A DNA stretch of 64,000 nucleotides from Epiperipatus broadwayi (GCA_028023455.1 JAQFVV010012402.1:15124483-15188482), one strand, 5' to 3'; positions 24,252 through 35,895 are shown, numbered from the stretch's first letter. Translations and numbers: made by a program. Notes: generated by a model not told the origin, from the letters alone.

Positions 24252-24256
24252 TACAG

Positions 24257-24516
24257 TATTGTTGTTTTTTAATTATTTATTATTTAAAGAGAATTTTATA
24301 TTTCCACTTCATTTTTTTTTTCCTCTATTAACTTAAGTTATTTTATCTGTAAATACATAAGTACTTTATTTTTTTAAAAAAAATTATTATCATTGCTTCA
24401 AAGATGGTGGTGGAAAAAAAGATAATATTTTAATTACTGTACTGCATTTTTTTTTTGTAATTTTTGAAAAGGATAAGGTATGGATATAATAAATATCTAT
24501 TAGTAACAATTAATTT
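24257..24516 (+). repeat. Family B repeat, interrupted copy, part 2
   Basis: It resumes right after the LTR element's TACAG and matches the reverse complement of about 34066-34395 (shared words: TCTATTAACT, TTATTTTATC, TTATTATCATTGCTT, AAAAGATAATA, TTAATTACTGTACTG). It ends at the TAACAATTAATTT shared with 29202. Confidence 0.8.
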
Positions 24517-25053
24517 TAACCTAGTAAACATAACATGACCACCACCTCTTATGTTTGTGTATGACTGTTGTTAAAACAGGCAAAACTCACTACATATATA
24601 GACACACACAGCAAGCTAGAGTAATCAATGGATGCCAGAAGACTTGTGCATAAAATCCCCATCTAGTGCCTACTCATCCAATATCCCCAGACTAGTTTCT
24701 GGCTTATGGCCTTCGTCAGTGAGGAGCCTTGGATCTGAGAGCACTGAACCTGGATCTTAGGATCTAATGCAACCCTCCAGCAACCACCTTTTTATCTCCA
24801 TTTAACTACAATACTATGAGTCTTAAACTGAAAAGACCTTAATGCTTTCAATCCAAGCCCATTAGCTTATATAGTGATATGGGTCTGAACCCAATTCAGT
24901 AATCATACATTTGTTTTTGGTTCTTTAATAACCAGGGCCACCATTATCCTATTAGGCAGGATTGGTTTTAACCCAATAAACATCACACGACCACCACCTC
25001 TTACGCTTGTGCATAACTGTTGTTAAAACAGACAAAACTCACTATATATTGTA
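24517..25053 (+). mobile_element. Family A repeat, full unit preceded by a partial unit
   Basis: The tail end of one unit (24517-24590, ...ACCACCTCTTATG...GTTAAAACAGGCAAAACTCAC) runs directly into a complete unit (24590-25053) with the family landmarks AATCAATGGATGCCAGAAG, ATCTAGTGCCTACTCATCCA, CAGACTAGTTTCTGGC, GTGAGGAGCCTTGGATCTGA and TTTTAACCCAATAAACATCA. It forms the left border of the composite insertion. Confidence 0.82.
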
Positions 25054-28000
25054 ACCATATATTTCAGTATAAAATATAATAATTGATGTAACTGGTATAA
25101 AAATTTCTCTGTCTTCTTTTGGTGATTTGATTGGCTTGATTTGCACTTTGAACAGATTACTCTCTTATATTCAAAATAATTTATTAGAGAGAATGGGTAA
25201 TATTTTGCCTTACTTGTTATCTATATTGTTTTAATAAATTTAAATTGCTTCTTTCCATATACTAATTCATATCAAAATGTTTAACTTTTTAAAAATTTGA
25301 CAACACATTAAATTTGGTAAAGTATTATTAAAAATAATAATAATTTTTATTTGTTTAAAATGGTCTTAAAAATTATTTCCATTGAATTAAAAAAACCATT
25401 TGTTCAACTAAATTTAATTATTAAAAATAAATACAGTAATTACGTATGCATTTCAATGTAAAAAAGAAAGGAGCGTGAATTAAAAAAAAGATCGTCTGAT
25501 AGTGTTGCTTTTGGGGAAAAAAAAAAGAAAATGGTAAAAGGCAAATGGTGTAAATATGATAAGCTTATTTTAAAATAGTTAACAAGTAAACGGATTACCA
25601 CAAAGTTTTCTATAAACGTAAAAATAACATAGTGGTATTTAATAATAAGATGAATTGCTAAATTTAAAAGTCTGTCCAAGTCGGCTAGCCAGGTGGATCA
25701 AATCGCCAGTAATAATTTTCCAATATTACATTTGAAATATGTCGGAGTTTTCCAGTTTAAAAGCAGAAGCAATTGCAAGATTTTGGTATGTTTTAAAATA
25801 TTTATTATTCTACAATTTGGAAAAATTAAATAAGTATTTTAATTACAGAAGTTTTATAAATATGAAAATTTGCTTTTTAAAAAAGAAGAAGTTTAAATTA
25901 AAGTAAAATATTAAAGTTATTAACATAGTTTAATTTCCGTTTATAATTTTAATAAAAAATATAGTATTGATTGATATTTAACTTTGCAATGCCAGTAATA
26001 TATTTGCTAGTTAATTTGTTTACCATTGGGATAATAAAAACAGTCTTCAAATAATTAATCAAAGCTATTTTCTAATTTTATCGTCAGTTTGGAATGATTA
26101 AATTAATTGCTATAATTAGTATTCCTAGATTTAAGCGTGGATAAATAAATATTAGCATGGATGTGATAAACTTGGAACAGTTTTAATAGAGAAATGTAGA
26201 AATTAATAACTTATGAAAAAACATTTTCATTTAAACTCTGCGTGTCATGTTTTGGAATTGTTTCATGTTTATGGAGCCACGTAAAATCGTTAATCTAATA
26301 GTGCTTATAATAACTAATACAAATGGATAAAATTACATGTATGGAATTCAACTATAATTGTAGCTATTACTTCGATCTATTTATTGTTCGACACATCGTA
26401 CATGGATTTCACGATCATATTTGTAGTTATAAAATGCTATACAATTTAATTTGTGATACACACACCTGCTAGAATTCATGTATTGAACTATAATATGCTA
26501 TACATTTAATTTATATCATACACACACCTATTAGATTTTATGTATTTGATGAATAATGCATTACTTTAATTTTATCGTTAGATGAACTTGCATGTGAAGT
26601 TCATAAGTTATATTTTATTAAGTTTAAATTAATAGGGGTTGAATAAAATACTTATTCAAGAGAATAGCGCTTGCGAAAAAGCTTGAAAAGTACTAAATGA
26701 ATTTATGAGATGTATCAATTTTTAGGAGGTATTTTGTGAGTCTTTCCAGATTTCTATTCCTATACTAATATTACTTATATTATATTACATATGTTTTATC
26801 TTAAGCAAGATAAGTTAGTACATTAGTTGTCCTGATTAGCGTAACATTTTATTATGCAAGAACCCACATTTGCTAAAATGTTAAGTGTTTTCTGAATGGT
26901 CAGAATAACTGAAGAGGATGATTTTGCACTTTAATGTGAAGTAAATAGTAATGTTGTTTTATAATGTTAAAAGGCATTAATCTGTGCCGGTGGTTAATCC
27001 GCAGATTACTTAATTGCCATTTTTGTATTTTACACTCATTCCTGTGCTGGTGGTCAATCCGCGCGGAATTGTGTAATTATACTTATTACTTTATGATGGT
27101 GTATAAATCCACAAAGCGTTTAGTGTTATTTAATTCCTATGTGTAGATGAATGCATCCACAGGAATATGGTTTTACTTCATAGATATAAGTTGGGCAAAG
27201 TATTTTAGTTATTCTGCTAAATCATCTTCTTCCATTTGTAAGTATAATTTATAAGTTAGATCATCAAATTGTAGCAGGACATTCTATTCAAGTTACCTCA
27301 TAATAATTAACTGTTGGTTGATTATTATTTACCAGAATGTAAGTTTAAATTTTCACTTTATTTAATGATTGCATTATAGCTAAATTCTACAGATATAATA
27401 TTATTTATTATATTATTATAAGTTTACGGTATAGATTTATTGAATCTGGAAATGACATTGGATGTTTCATGAGTTGTTGTTGAATTTAGTATAATTTCCT
27501 CAATACATTCATTATATCAAATTGAAATATAAGGTATGATTAGGTTTTTAAAAACCGTACCTATGATATGTTATTGAAGAAAGTCGATGGAATTATAATT
27601 TATTTATTTTATTTGTTTATTTATGTCTTTAATTATAACATTAGAATTAATTACTTATTATTCATAAATTTGTAAATAAACGTTGATTTATAATTAAACT
27701 TACTGTGCCGTTGCTATTTGTCATTCGTAAAATCAGAAATCATAAACCTTGGATAGAGCATACATTGAAGTACATACTATCGTCAACATGATATAAGAGT
27801 TTAGTGATATTTTGAGAAAACATTTGGATGCTTTTCGTCTTTGGTAGTTTATGATGTGTAAGGTACGTAGTTGATTCTAGTATACAATATAAATTGATTA
27901 TTAAACCTGTAAACAGATTTACCACCTGTAAACAGATTTACCAGATAATGACATGATTGAATATATTTACTTAACGTTTTTAAATTGTCATTTGTCAGTA

Positions 28001-28533
28001 TAATAAGAGTCTCAGTGATATAGTAAACTATAAAAAAAGAACCCCAAGTATTTATGTTTATTTATTGCAAAGCTTTACCTGGACTAGCATTTGTATTAAA
28101 AATCATATAGATGGTTTAAAATTTCATAATCTTATGTAGTTCCACAAATTATGCCATCTTGTACATGGTCGGCCATCGGGTCTCATACAATGAAAATCGC
28201 AAATTAAGGTTTGAAAGATAATAACATTACATACTTATAATTTGTTTAATGTATTTTATCATACTACTATGATAGGTCTTCGCGGTACACCCTGGCTGCG
28301 ATCAAATTAAATCATAAAGAGTTTATCTTATATCATTAGTTTGGTCTGTGGTAAGTTGCTGCAGATGTTGGTTGTGGTCTTTGGTGCATAATATAGATGG
28401 CATGATATGCTTTTGGTTACAGCTCTTAATAGCAGACAATGTGCAGCGGGAATTGATCGGTGATCGAGGTTACAATTCTTAGCGCACTTATGTTTTGGTG
28501 ATATTATGTAGTTGGGACAACAATCGAACGGTT
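25054..28533. other. 3.5-kb interior of the composite insertion, no gene recognised
   Basis: AT-rich. It holds two small direct repeats: an approximately 70-80-bp unit around 26427-26560 (AATGCTATACA-TTTAATTT...CACACACCT) and a CTGTGC-GGTGGT-AATCCGC unit at about 26981 and 27042. Small open frames up to 79 codons look random. The 28140-28530 part is richer in GC but matches nothing I know. Confidence 0.5.
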
Positions 28534-28940
28534 ACAATATATATATATTGCTACATACAGCAAGCTAGTGTAGATGCCAGAAGGCTTGTGCATAAAATCC
28601 TCATCTAGTGCCTACTCATCCAATATCCCCAGACTAGTTTCTGGCTTATGGCATTCATCAGTGAAGAGCCTTGGATCTGAGAGCCCTGCACCTAGATCTT
28701 AGGATCTAATGCAACCCTCCAACCACCTTTTATCTCCATTTAACTACAAAACTATGAGTCTTAAACTGAAAACACCTTAATGTTTTCAATCCAAGCCCAT
28801 TAGCTTAAAGTCATATGGGTCTGAACCCAGTTCAGTACCCATATATTTTGGTGTCTTTAATACCATTAGCCACCACTATCCTATTAAGCAGGATTGGTTT
28901 TAACCCAATAAACATCACCTCGTATGCTTGTGTATAACTT
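28534..28940 (+). mobile_element. Family A repeat, single unit
   Basis: Complete unit with all family landmarks, highly similar to 24590-25053. It ends CGTATGCTTGTGTATAACTT and passes without a gap into the hairpin copy that follows. Confidence 0.82.
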
Positions 28941-29201
28941 GTTAAAACAAGCAAAACTCACTATATATATTGCCACACACAGCAAGCTAGAGTAATCAAT
29001 GAATGCCAGAAGGCTTGTGCATAAAATCCCCATCTAGTGCCTACTCATCCAATATCCCCAGACTAGTTTCTGGCTTATGGTCTTCATCAGTGATGAGTAG
29101 GCACTAGATGGGGATTTTATGCACAAGACTTCTGGCATCCATTGATTACTCTAGCTTGCTGTGTGTGGCAATATATATATAGTGAGTTTTGCCTGTTTTA
29201 A
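28941..29201. mobile_element. Family A hairpin copy (about 109-bp arms)
   Basis: The left arm (28941-29049) and right arm (29092-29201) are inverted copies with a 42-bp loop. The outer ends read GTTAAAACAAGCAAAACTCAC and GTGAGTTTTGCCTGTTTTAA. The arms are almost perfectly paired. Confidence 0.85.
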
Positions 29202-29705
29202 TAACAATTAATTTCCACCTGAATTGCCTATTGTTTTTTTTTAAGATTAGAAAATGGATTCTGTTTTTCTATATCAAGATTGGGTCACTAGAACTACAGA
29301 TGATATTTTTTCAATGTTCAAGATCTGCGTGATATTTTATGGATTGCTGGCATGAGAGAACATTTTTTGGATGTTAAAAAACTGCATATATTTTGGATGT
29401 TTAAGAGAATATGATATTTTTTGAATATTTGAGACCTTTTTTTTTTTAAAAAAAATACTAGTCTTACATTTATATATAAGGCTGATTATTAGCAATTTTG
29501 TTAGATACTATATATGTAACAAATAAGAATTGTTGAAATATATTAAAATTAGGTATAAATTATATTTTGAGAATTAACAATGACAACAGATATTATCTTG
29601 GAGTACCACCCACATTGAAGTTTTTTTGAGCTATAATTCATCTCATGTTAATTTATCATTTTGTTTATGCCCTCATGCATACAACTACATTATATATTTT
29701 TATCT
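29202..29705 (+). repeat. Family B repeat, interrupted copy, part 3
   Basis: It matches the reverse complement of 33355-34066 (GAATTGCCTATTGTT, CATTTATATATAAGGCT, TATTTTGAGAATTA-CAATGACAA, CATGCATACAACTA). It starts exactly where part 2 stopped, after the same 13-mer. Confidence 0.8.
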
Positions 29706-29800
29706 ATAAAGTAGTAATTACTTATCGCTAATATAAGATACAATTTGCAGTCAATATTAAAAATGAATATTAATTAATAATCAGTTAATAATAATTAATA

Positions 29801-30284
29801 TTAAACAAGGCAAAACTCTCCATACCATAGTGCCACCCTGTGCCAACTTGAATAATCAATGGATGCCAAAAGGCTTGTTCATAAAATCCCTATCTAGTGC
29901 TTACTCATCCAACACTTCCAAGACTAGTTTCTGGCTTGTGGCCTTTGTCAGTGAGGAGCCTTGGATATGAGAGCACTGCATCTAGATCTTGGGAGCTAAT
30001 GCAACCCTCCAGCAGACACCTTTTATCTCTACTTAATTACAAAACTATGAGAATGATATTGAAAACACAATATTTTCAATCTAAGCTCAATAGCTTATAT
30101 AATCATCCTAAGATCTAGGTGCAGTGCTTTCAGATTCAAGGCTCCTCACTGACAGTCACAGGCCAGAAACTAGTCTGGGGGATGTTGGATGAGTAGGCAC
30201 TAGATAGGATTTTATGCACAAGCCTTCTGGCATCCATTGATTACTCTGGTTGGCACTACTGTATGAAGAGTTTTGCCTTGTTTA
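29801..30284. mobile_element. Family A foldback copy with perfect 18-bp ends
   Basis: The termini TTAAACAAGGCAAAACTC (29801-29818) and GAGTTTTGCCTTGTTTAA are exact inverted copies. The arms carry all family landmarks, and the middle (about 30000-30110) is single copy. The 73-codon frame at 29897-30118 reads through the left arm and is accidental. Confidence 0.85.
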
Positions 30285-30385
30285 ATAACAATTATGTGCT
30301 AGTATAAGAGATGGTGATCACGTAATAATTAACATTATTGAAAACAATTGTGAAATAAACAAATTAATAGATTATTATTATAGCA

Positions 30386-30818
30386 TTCATCATCATCATT
30401 ATCAACCATTATCAATCCACTGCAGGATGGTCTCTCCAAGTTTAATCCATCTTCTCCGATCTTTAGCTTCTCTTCTCCACATCACCCCTGCACACTTTCT
30501 TATTTCATCCATCCATCTCACATGTGGTCTCTTTCTGGGTCTTTTACAATCTCTTGGAATCCAGTTTAAAATTTCCATTGTCCATCTATTATCATCTCTT
30601 CTAGAAATATGTCCAGCCCAACTCCAACCTTTTAATTTTTTCAATGAGGTCAGTAACATCTGTTTGTTCTCTTACCCATACATTGCGTTTTCGATCTCTT
30701 CTTGTTACTCCCAACATACATCTCCCCATACTACTTTGAGTGGTCTGAAGTCTCTGTATTGCTCTTCTATTGAGTGTCCAAGTCTCAGATCCATAAGTAA
30801 GAACTGGTAAAACACATA
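30386..30818 (-). pseudogene. RTE LINE copy 3, 5'-truncated 3' end
   Basis: Only the C-terminal roughly 140 codons remain. The readable pieces are VLPVLTYGSETWTLNRRAIQ, RRDRKRNVWVREQT, RDDNRWTMEILNWIPRDCKR and RRWIKLGE, interrupted by one frameshift near 30600-30660. Similarity to copy 1 stops near 30818 (plus-strand ...aaaacacat). The TGATGATGATG tail lies at 30388-30400. Severe 5' truncation with a preserved 3' tail is the usual product of incomplete target-primed reverse transcription. Confidence 0.87.
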
Positions 30819-30884
30819 TAAATTGTGTTTCATTATTTACTCTTACAAAAAAAATTGACAAACTGAGAAAGACAAACATCAATT

Positions 30885-31090
30885 GTATATATAAATTTAT
30901 CTATAGTATTGCATTTTCAAAAAAACAAATGCTTATTAATATATTTAAAAAAAGTTCCTTGTTTAAATCTTAATTCATGCCAAAATAATAATAGTCTTAA
31001 GGGTAGTGGAAATGCTTTCTCTTAATTTTGCCATCTAAAAGAACTGCCCAGGTCACTATTTTCTCTAAATTGGGTATTCTTATTCCAATA
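30885..31090. other. AT-rich stretch, nothing recognised
   Basis: Short region between the RTE copy 3 and the Jockey-type remnant. Confidence 0.5.
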
Positions 31091-31099
31091 ATTTTTTAC

Positions 31100-32300
31100 T
31101 TTAAATTTTCTAATCTAAATAAATTACTGACCATGACCTTACATTGTTCTGCCAAAGGATATGGCCTTTTTTTTGTATAAGGATACATAGTATGCTTCCA
31201 AAATTTCTAAAAAATTTAGAATCTAAAGTTAAAGCATGGTTGGCAAAACTATTCAGTAACATTATTCATATAGAAACTATTTCAAAAATTTGGTATAAAA
31301 GCAAAATTATAAGATTTAAGTAAAAAAAAAACAAGTGATTCAAAAAATAATCATTCGATATCACTGTTAGGTATTCTCTATAAGACATTTGAAAGAATCA
31401 TATTAACAAAAATGTTGTCAATAATTAAGAAGCGTTGATATCCCGCAAACAGGGTTTACGCTACTATGAACAAATTTTATCTTGAACAACTTAAATTGAA
31501 AAAAAAAACGCTCAGAATAAATTAAAAAGAGTTTTTCAATTAATCTTATCACTTATGATTTTGTCCAGTAAAATGATCTAAAAGTTTTTAAATGAAATGA
31601 AAAAAAAAAAATTAATATACTTGACAAAATGCTTTCCAGTAGAAAAATTCAAATATGATATTAGGTAAAATTTATACTACCTTAAAATTTAGTTTTTTCA
31701 ACTATTTTATTTAATAAATTCACACAATGCACGCAATTCACGTATGCTGATGACATAGATTTAACAAGAGATCCTTTCCTGAAATAAAAGTCACTCAATA
31801 AGGATATGAAGAGATTCAAATCTTTTTCAAAGACTGGGGTTTTGTTCCTAATCCAACAAAAATAGTTTTCCTAACTTTTCATCTAGGTGTAAGAATAACA
31901 ACTAGTAATCTAAATATAATCTTTTGCAATAATAAACTGAAAACCATGCTATTTAGAGTAATCTTGGGCCATAGTTTATTTTCTTCATTCATCTAGGTTA
32001 GATTTAAAATAATTTCTAAGAATAATTCCTTGAAAAGATGATTGGCACTTACTGGGCTTGTGATGCAAATATTTTATAGTCAAGTTCTTTAATATCAGTT
32101 TTTGTATTGTTGAATATTATGATTTTTTTGAAGAAAAAAATACCCACACTAAATTTCTGGAGAGTCAATTAAACATATTATTGACGTATACAAGTCTACT
32201 CTTTTGCAATGGCTTTCGGTTCTTAGTCCTCGACCAGATAGCAGAAGCTGCCTCAGAAAATTTATAAAAAGCTAAAACTTACCAATAACTCAAGATACAA
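31100..32300 (+). pseudogene. Decayed Jockey-type LINE reverse transcriptase
   Basis: Plus-strand pieces in shifting frames appear in the right order: FLKNLESKVKAWLAKLFSNI (31200), IWYKSKIIRFK, then ISLLGILYKTFERIILTKML (31355-31410; family YRPISLL-VLYK-FER), TYADDIDLT (31742-31770; catalytic YADD), YEEIQIFFKDWGFVPNPTKI (31806-31862), and near 32170-32250 IDVYKSTLLQWLSVLSPRPD (family KSTPTQWLPVLSNI-PP-LRR). Many stops, frameshifts and internal deletions; for example, the A domain between motifs is missing. It is an old dead copy unrelated to the RTE family elsewhere in the window. Confidence 0.82.
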
Positions 32301-32359
32301 TTTCACTACCTAAGACTCAAATCAAAATTTTTTTCTATGAATTAAATTAAGAATCTATG

Positions 32360-33350
32360 CAAGGATGAGTTTCTCTATAAAGGGGCCTGGGTATGAAAAC
32401 CTTTTTGGGGGTCTAAAATTTTTTCAAGGATAAACATAACAATATTTAAAAAAAAGCATATAATGCATCATATGTATATATTTAATCAAATTATTTTATT
32501 TTGAATCATATCATTAATCATACTAGAAAAAATACAATTTTTAGCAATTCTCAATATTTAACATAGCAAATGCAGTTAAGCATTCTTCACATATGGTTGA
32601 CTGAAGATAATTCTTTATTGATTTTAATTTGCTAAAAGAACACTCTGCACTTGCTATAGTAACTGGCAACATTGCAATATATCTTGTGCATAAGTTACAA
32701 CTTTTTCATCTAAGATCAGTTCTTTTAATAAAATAATTTCCTGAAAAGAATTTTACAAAATTCCTTGAGCAAGTTTTTAGTCCATTTTTTTTTTTTAGTG
32801 TTTTTATATTGGTGATTAATTTAAAATTAGAATATTAAGTATATTTCCGAATCTCTCTTCTATTAGCTCAATAATGGTATAAATCATAATGTTGAAATAT
32901 TTGCATTATTCCTCTACTGGGTCTTGTAATATTTCATCTTCTACTAGTTAAAATGTTTTTCTAATTCTCAATATGTATACTTTCATTCAATTATATAATT
33001 CTACCAAACTTGTACTGTTCAAGTTAATATGAAAAGATAAAATAAAACTAATAAGTCTTAAGTGCATTGAGCCAGTTTTCAGCAGATTGCTGTCAGAATC
33101 AGTGCTGAATAGAACTGCGCCATTAAAAATACACATATATAGTAGTGAAGACCAATATGTAAATATTTTACCATAAAATTGGTAGAAATACAGAATTCAT
33201 TTTTAGGAAATCATGTTCAATGCTATCATTTTTGTTGCTTCTAAAAATGTGTTAAATTTTGATCTAAAATTTTGAATTTAATTTTATTTACTAAATTAAG
33301 AGCAGAGTCAAGAATAACTGTTTTGTTGATATTATTATTTTTTGAAAATA
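32360..33350 (-). pseudogene. Decayed hAT transposase (ZMYM1-like), C-terminal part
   Basis: The clearest stretch (32553-32690, minus) reads LPVTIASAECSFSKLKSIK then NYLQSTICEECLTAFAMLNI, matching the hAT C-terminal dimerisation domain (LPVT-ASAERSFSKLK-IK-YLRSTM---RL--LA-L-IE). Upstream on the same strand, interrupted frames such as LNLVNKIKFKILDQNLTHF continue to about 33350. The catalytic RW dipeptide region and N-terminal zinc fingers were not found. Stops and frameshifts are frequent. It directly adjoins family B on the minus strand. Confidence 0.75.
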
Positions 33351-33354
33351 GATT

Positions 33355-34560
33355 AATATAGTTGTATGCATGAGGACATAAACAAAATAATAAAATAACA
33401 AAAGATAAATTTTAGCTCAAAAAGCTAAACATTACATGATCACCATCTCATGCTAGTACATATGTATTAATAAACAGGAAAAAACTCTCCATATAGTAGT
33501 GCCACAAGCCAGAAACTAGTCTGGGGATATTGGATGAGTAGGCACTAGATAGGGATTTTATGCACAAGCCTTCTGGCATACATTGATTACTCTGGTTAGC
33601 ACAAGGTGGCACTACTATATGGAGAGTTTTTGCCTGTTTATTCAAAGAGCTACAATGTGACACTGCCAAGATAATATCTATTGTCATTGCTAATTCTCAA
33701 AATATAATTTACATCTATTTTTAATAATATATTTCAACAATTCATAGTAGCTAGCAATTTATGCTAATAAATAGCCTTATATATAAATGTAATACAAAAA
33801 AAACTGTCAAATATACAAAAAATATCACATGCTCCTCTTAAATATCCAAAATGTCCTGAGCAGTTTCTAAACATCCAAAAAATGACATATCATGCTTTCA
33901 GCAATTTGTAAAATGTCATGCAGATCTTGACTATTGAAAAAATATCATCTGTAGTTCTAGCAACCCAACCGTGGTATAGAGAAACAGAAAAATTTGTAAA
34001 GAAAATAAATTTGCTAATCTTAAAAAGAAACAACAATAGGCAATCCAGTTGGAAATAAATTATTAGTAAATGTTTATTATATCCATATCATATCCACATA
34101 TTTTTTCAAATATAGCTATTGTAATATATAAATAATTTTCCTTTTACAAAAAAAAAAACAGTACAGTAATTAAAGTATTATCTTTTCTACTACCACGACA
34201 TAGTCATCTCTTAAGCAATGATAATAACCTTTTTTAAAAAATCAATTTTTAGCATTTATTAAAAAAATAAAATACCTGGTGGATTTACTGATAAAATAAT
34301 TTCAGTTAATAGAAAAAAAAAATATTAACAAATAAAGAGAAAATACTATTATAAAATTGTCTTTCTTTAAAATAACAGTATTAAAAAAACAAAGACACTA
34401 GAAATATTAATTACCATTTATCATTTTCAACCACTTTGTTTTAGACCGTTATTGAATGCCCCTGAAAGTGTATAATTTAACAAAAACCTATTCCAGTCCT
34501 TCCTTAACCGGTAAATTCATAAATACCCACATTTTTTAAAACATTTATCTTTGTTTTAAT
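33355..34560 (-). repeat. Family B repeat, copy without the LTR and composite insertions
   Basis: Read on the minus strand, this segment is the continuous counterpart of 21570-21738, 24257-24516 and 29202-29705. It shows single pre-insertion sites near 34395-34402 (for the LTR element) and 34054-34066 (for the composite insertion). It carries its own family A hairpin at 33427-33642. No coding capacity recognised. Confidence 0.8.
33427..33642. mobile_element. Family A short hairpin copy with 9-bp target duplication
   Basis: 216 bp. The end CCTGTTTATT is followed by CAAAGAGCT (33643-33651), and CAAAAAGCT precedes the other end (33418-33426): a 9-bp duplication with one mismatch. The paired core is 33469-33642. 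The other family B copy has a single such site near 29640. A 9-bp duplication fits Mutator-like/FB elements. Confidence 0.78.
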
Positions 34561-35504
34561 ATAACATCTTTATAATTAACAAAAAAAAAAAATTTACATT
34601 TTTTAAAATTTCTTTACTTTATTAAATAACAATAACTGTTAATTTGGATGTTTATTGAATATAAATTTGCAACTTATTTGGTACACTTATTTTATATACA
34701 TACAGCACGTATATGATCAAAAAATAAATATTCTTTTTCCTTCTAATTTCTTGTGATAAGTTAGCTTGTTCAGAAGCAACCCTTCCCAATTTTCTTTCAG
34801 CTATGTTCTGCACTTCCAACTATATTCTCTTCATTGTATTGTAATTTTTTTTTAAAAAAAAACTTTACAATTACTATGGCAAATAGATTGCACAATTTAA
34901 GATTGCCAGATAATTTTACTCTTTAAATTTTGAATACTGAAGCGATTGTCAAAGTTCTTCACTTTAGTTCATCAGTATAGTTCTAACAAACAAAACATTT
35001 TAGTTGTGAGTTTGCACTCAAATTATTGTGTAACATTTTGCATGAATAAGAAAAAATTATTTTTGCAAATAAATCAATAACATACTTAGGGAAATATACT
35101 TTTGCTATATCAGAGGTTTTTTTTTTTGGTCACATTTCTAGAAATGCAGAAATTATAAGCTTTTTTAAGCTAAGAATATTTAATATCAATTTATATAAGT
35201 TTTTGTTTGACATGATCAACCTGAATGAACTGCAAAAATAAAATCAGCTTGGAAAATAAAAACAAAAAAACTAAAATTTACTTAAAAATTAATTGAAAAA
35301 TATTAAATGCATTTTATTTTTTCAAAATAAAAGAACTCACATGTTTAAATACAATTTGATAAAACCAAGCAACATAAAACAAATACAAAAAAAAAAAAGA
35401 TATTACAAAGTATCATGACATTTGGCTCTATAACTTTTGTGTGGATTCCTGAAAATATCGAACCTGTTTTTCAAGAGCCCAAAAAGTAATTATCAAAACC
35501 ATCA
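34561..35504. other. AT-rich stretch, nothing recognised
   Basis: Homopolymer-rich; no repeat family or frame identified. Confidence 0.55.
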
Positions 35505-35895
35505 TTTCTTATGCTTACACAAGCTGTTATTAGCAAAGTGTAGGAAATGGTGATCATACGATGTTTTGGTGGTTTTATATCATTCCTGCCTATGAGATGA
35601 TGGTGACTGTAGTTTTTGATAAACTAAGGCCACCAAAATGTATAGATGCTGAATTGAATTCAGAGCTCCCAGCTTTATAATTAATTAAATAGGTAAAAGG
35701 TGACTGCTGCATTAGATTCTTAGATCTAAGTGCAGTGCTCTCAGATACAAAGCTCCTCACTGATAAAAGCCACAAGCAAAAAACTAGTCTGGGGATATTG
35801 GATGAGTAGGCATTAGATTGGGATTTTATGTACAATTCTTCTGCATCCATTGATTAATAAGGCTTGCACTGGGTGGCATTACTATATGAAGAATT
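35505..35895 (-). mobile_element. Family A repeat, single unit
   Basis: Reverse orientation. Landmarks are GGTGATCATACGATGTTTTG, GTGCAGTGCTCTCAGAT, CTAGTCTGGGGATATTGGAT and GGCATTACTATATGAAGAAT. The 86-codon frame here is accidental. Confidence 0.8.

Larger units (their letters stand above)
24517..29201 (+). mobile_element. 4.7-kb composite insertion with family A repeats at both ends
   Basis: It is flanked by the direct 13-mer TAACAATTAATTT (24504-24516 and 29202-29214) inside a family B copy, and the other B copy has a single site. The left end is family A (24517-25053) and the right end is two more family A units (28534-29201), all beginning in the same orientation. Between them lies a 3.5-kb segment without recognised genes. 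The whole may have moved as a unit, or grown by repeated insertion; the shared ends favour the first but do not prove it. Confidence 0.6.

Noticed and set aside
22133-24272. Cys- or Ser-rich small proteins predicted on both strands
   Set aside because: All read through the LTR-internal minisatellite. The frames differ between the three LTR copies.
25440-25679. 79-codon minus-strand frame in the composite interior
   Set aside because: Composition (Phe, Leu, Ile rich) is what AT-rich random sequence yields; no motif.
29897-30118. 73-codon plus-strand frame
   Set aside because: Lies entirely in a family A arm; other copies of the arm do not keep the frame.
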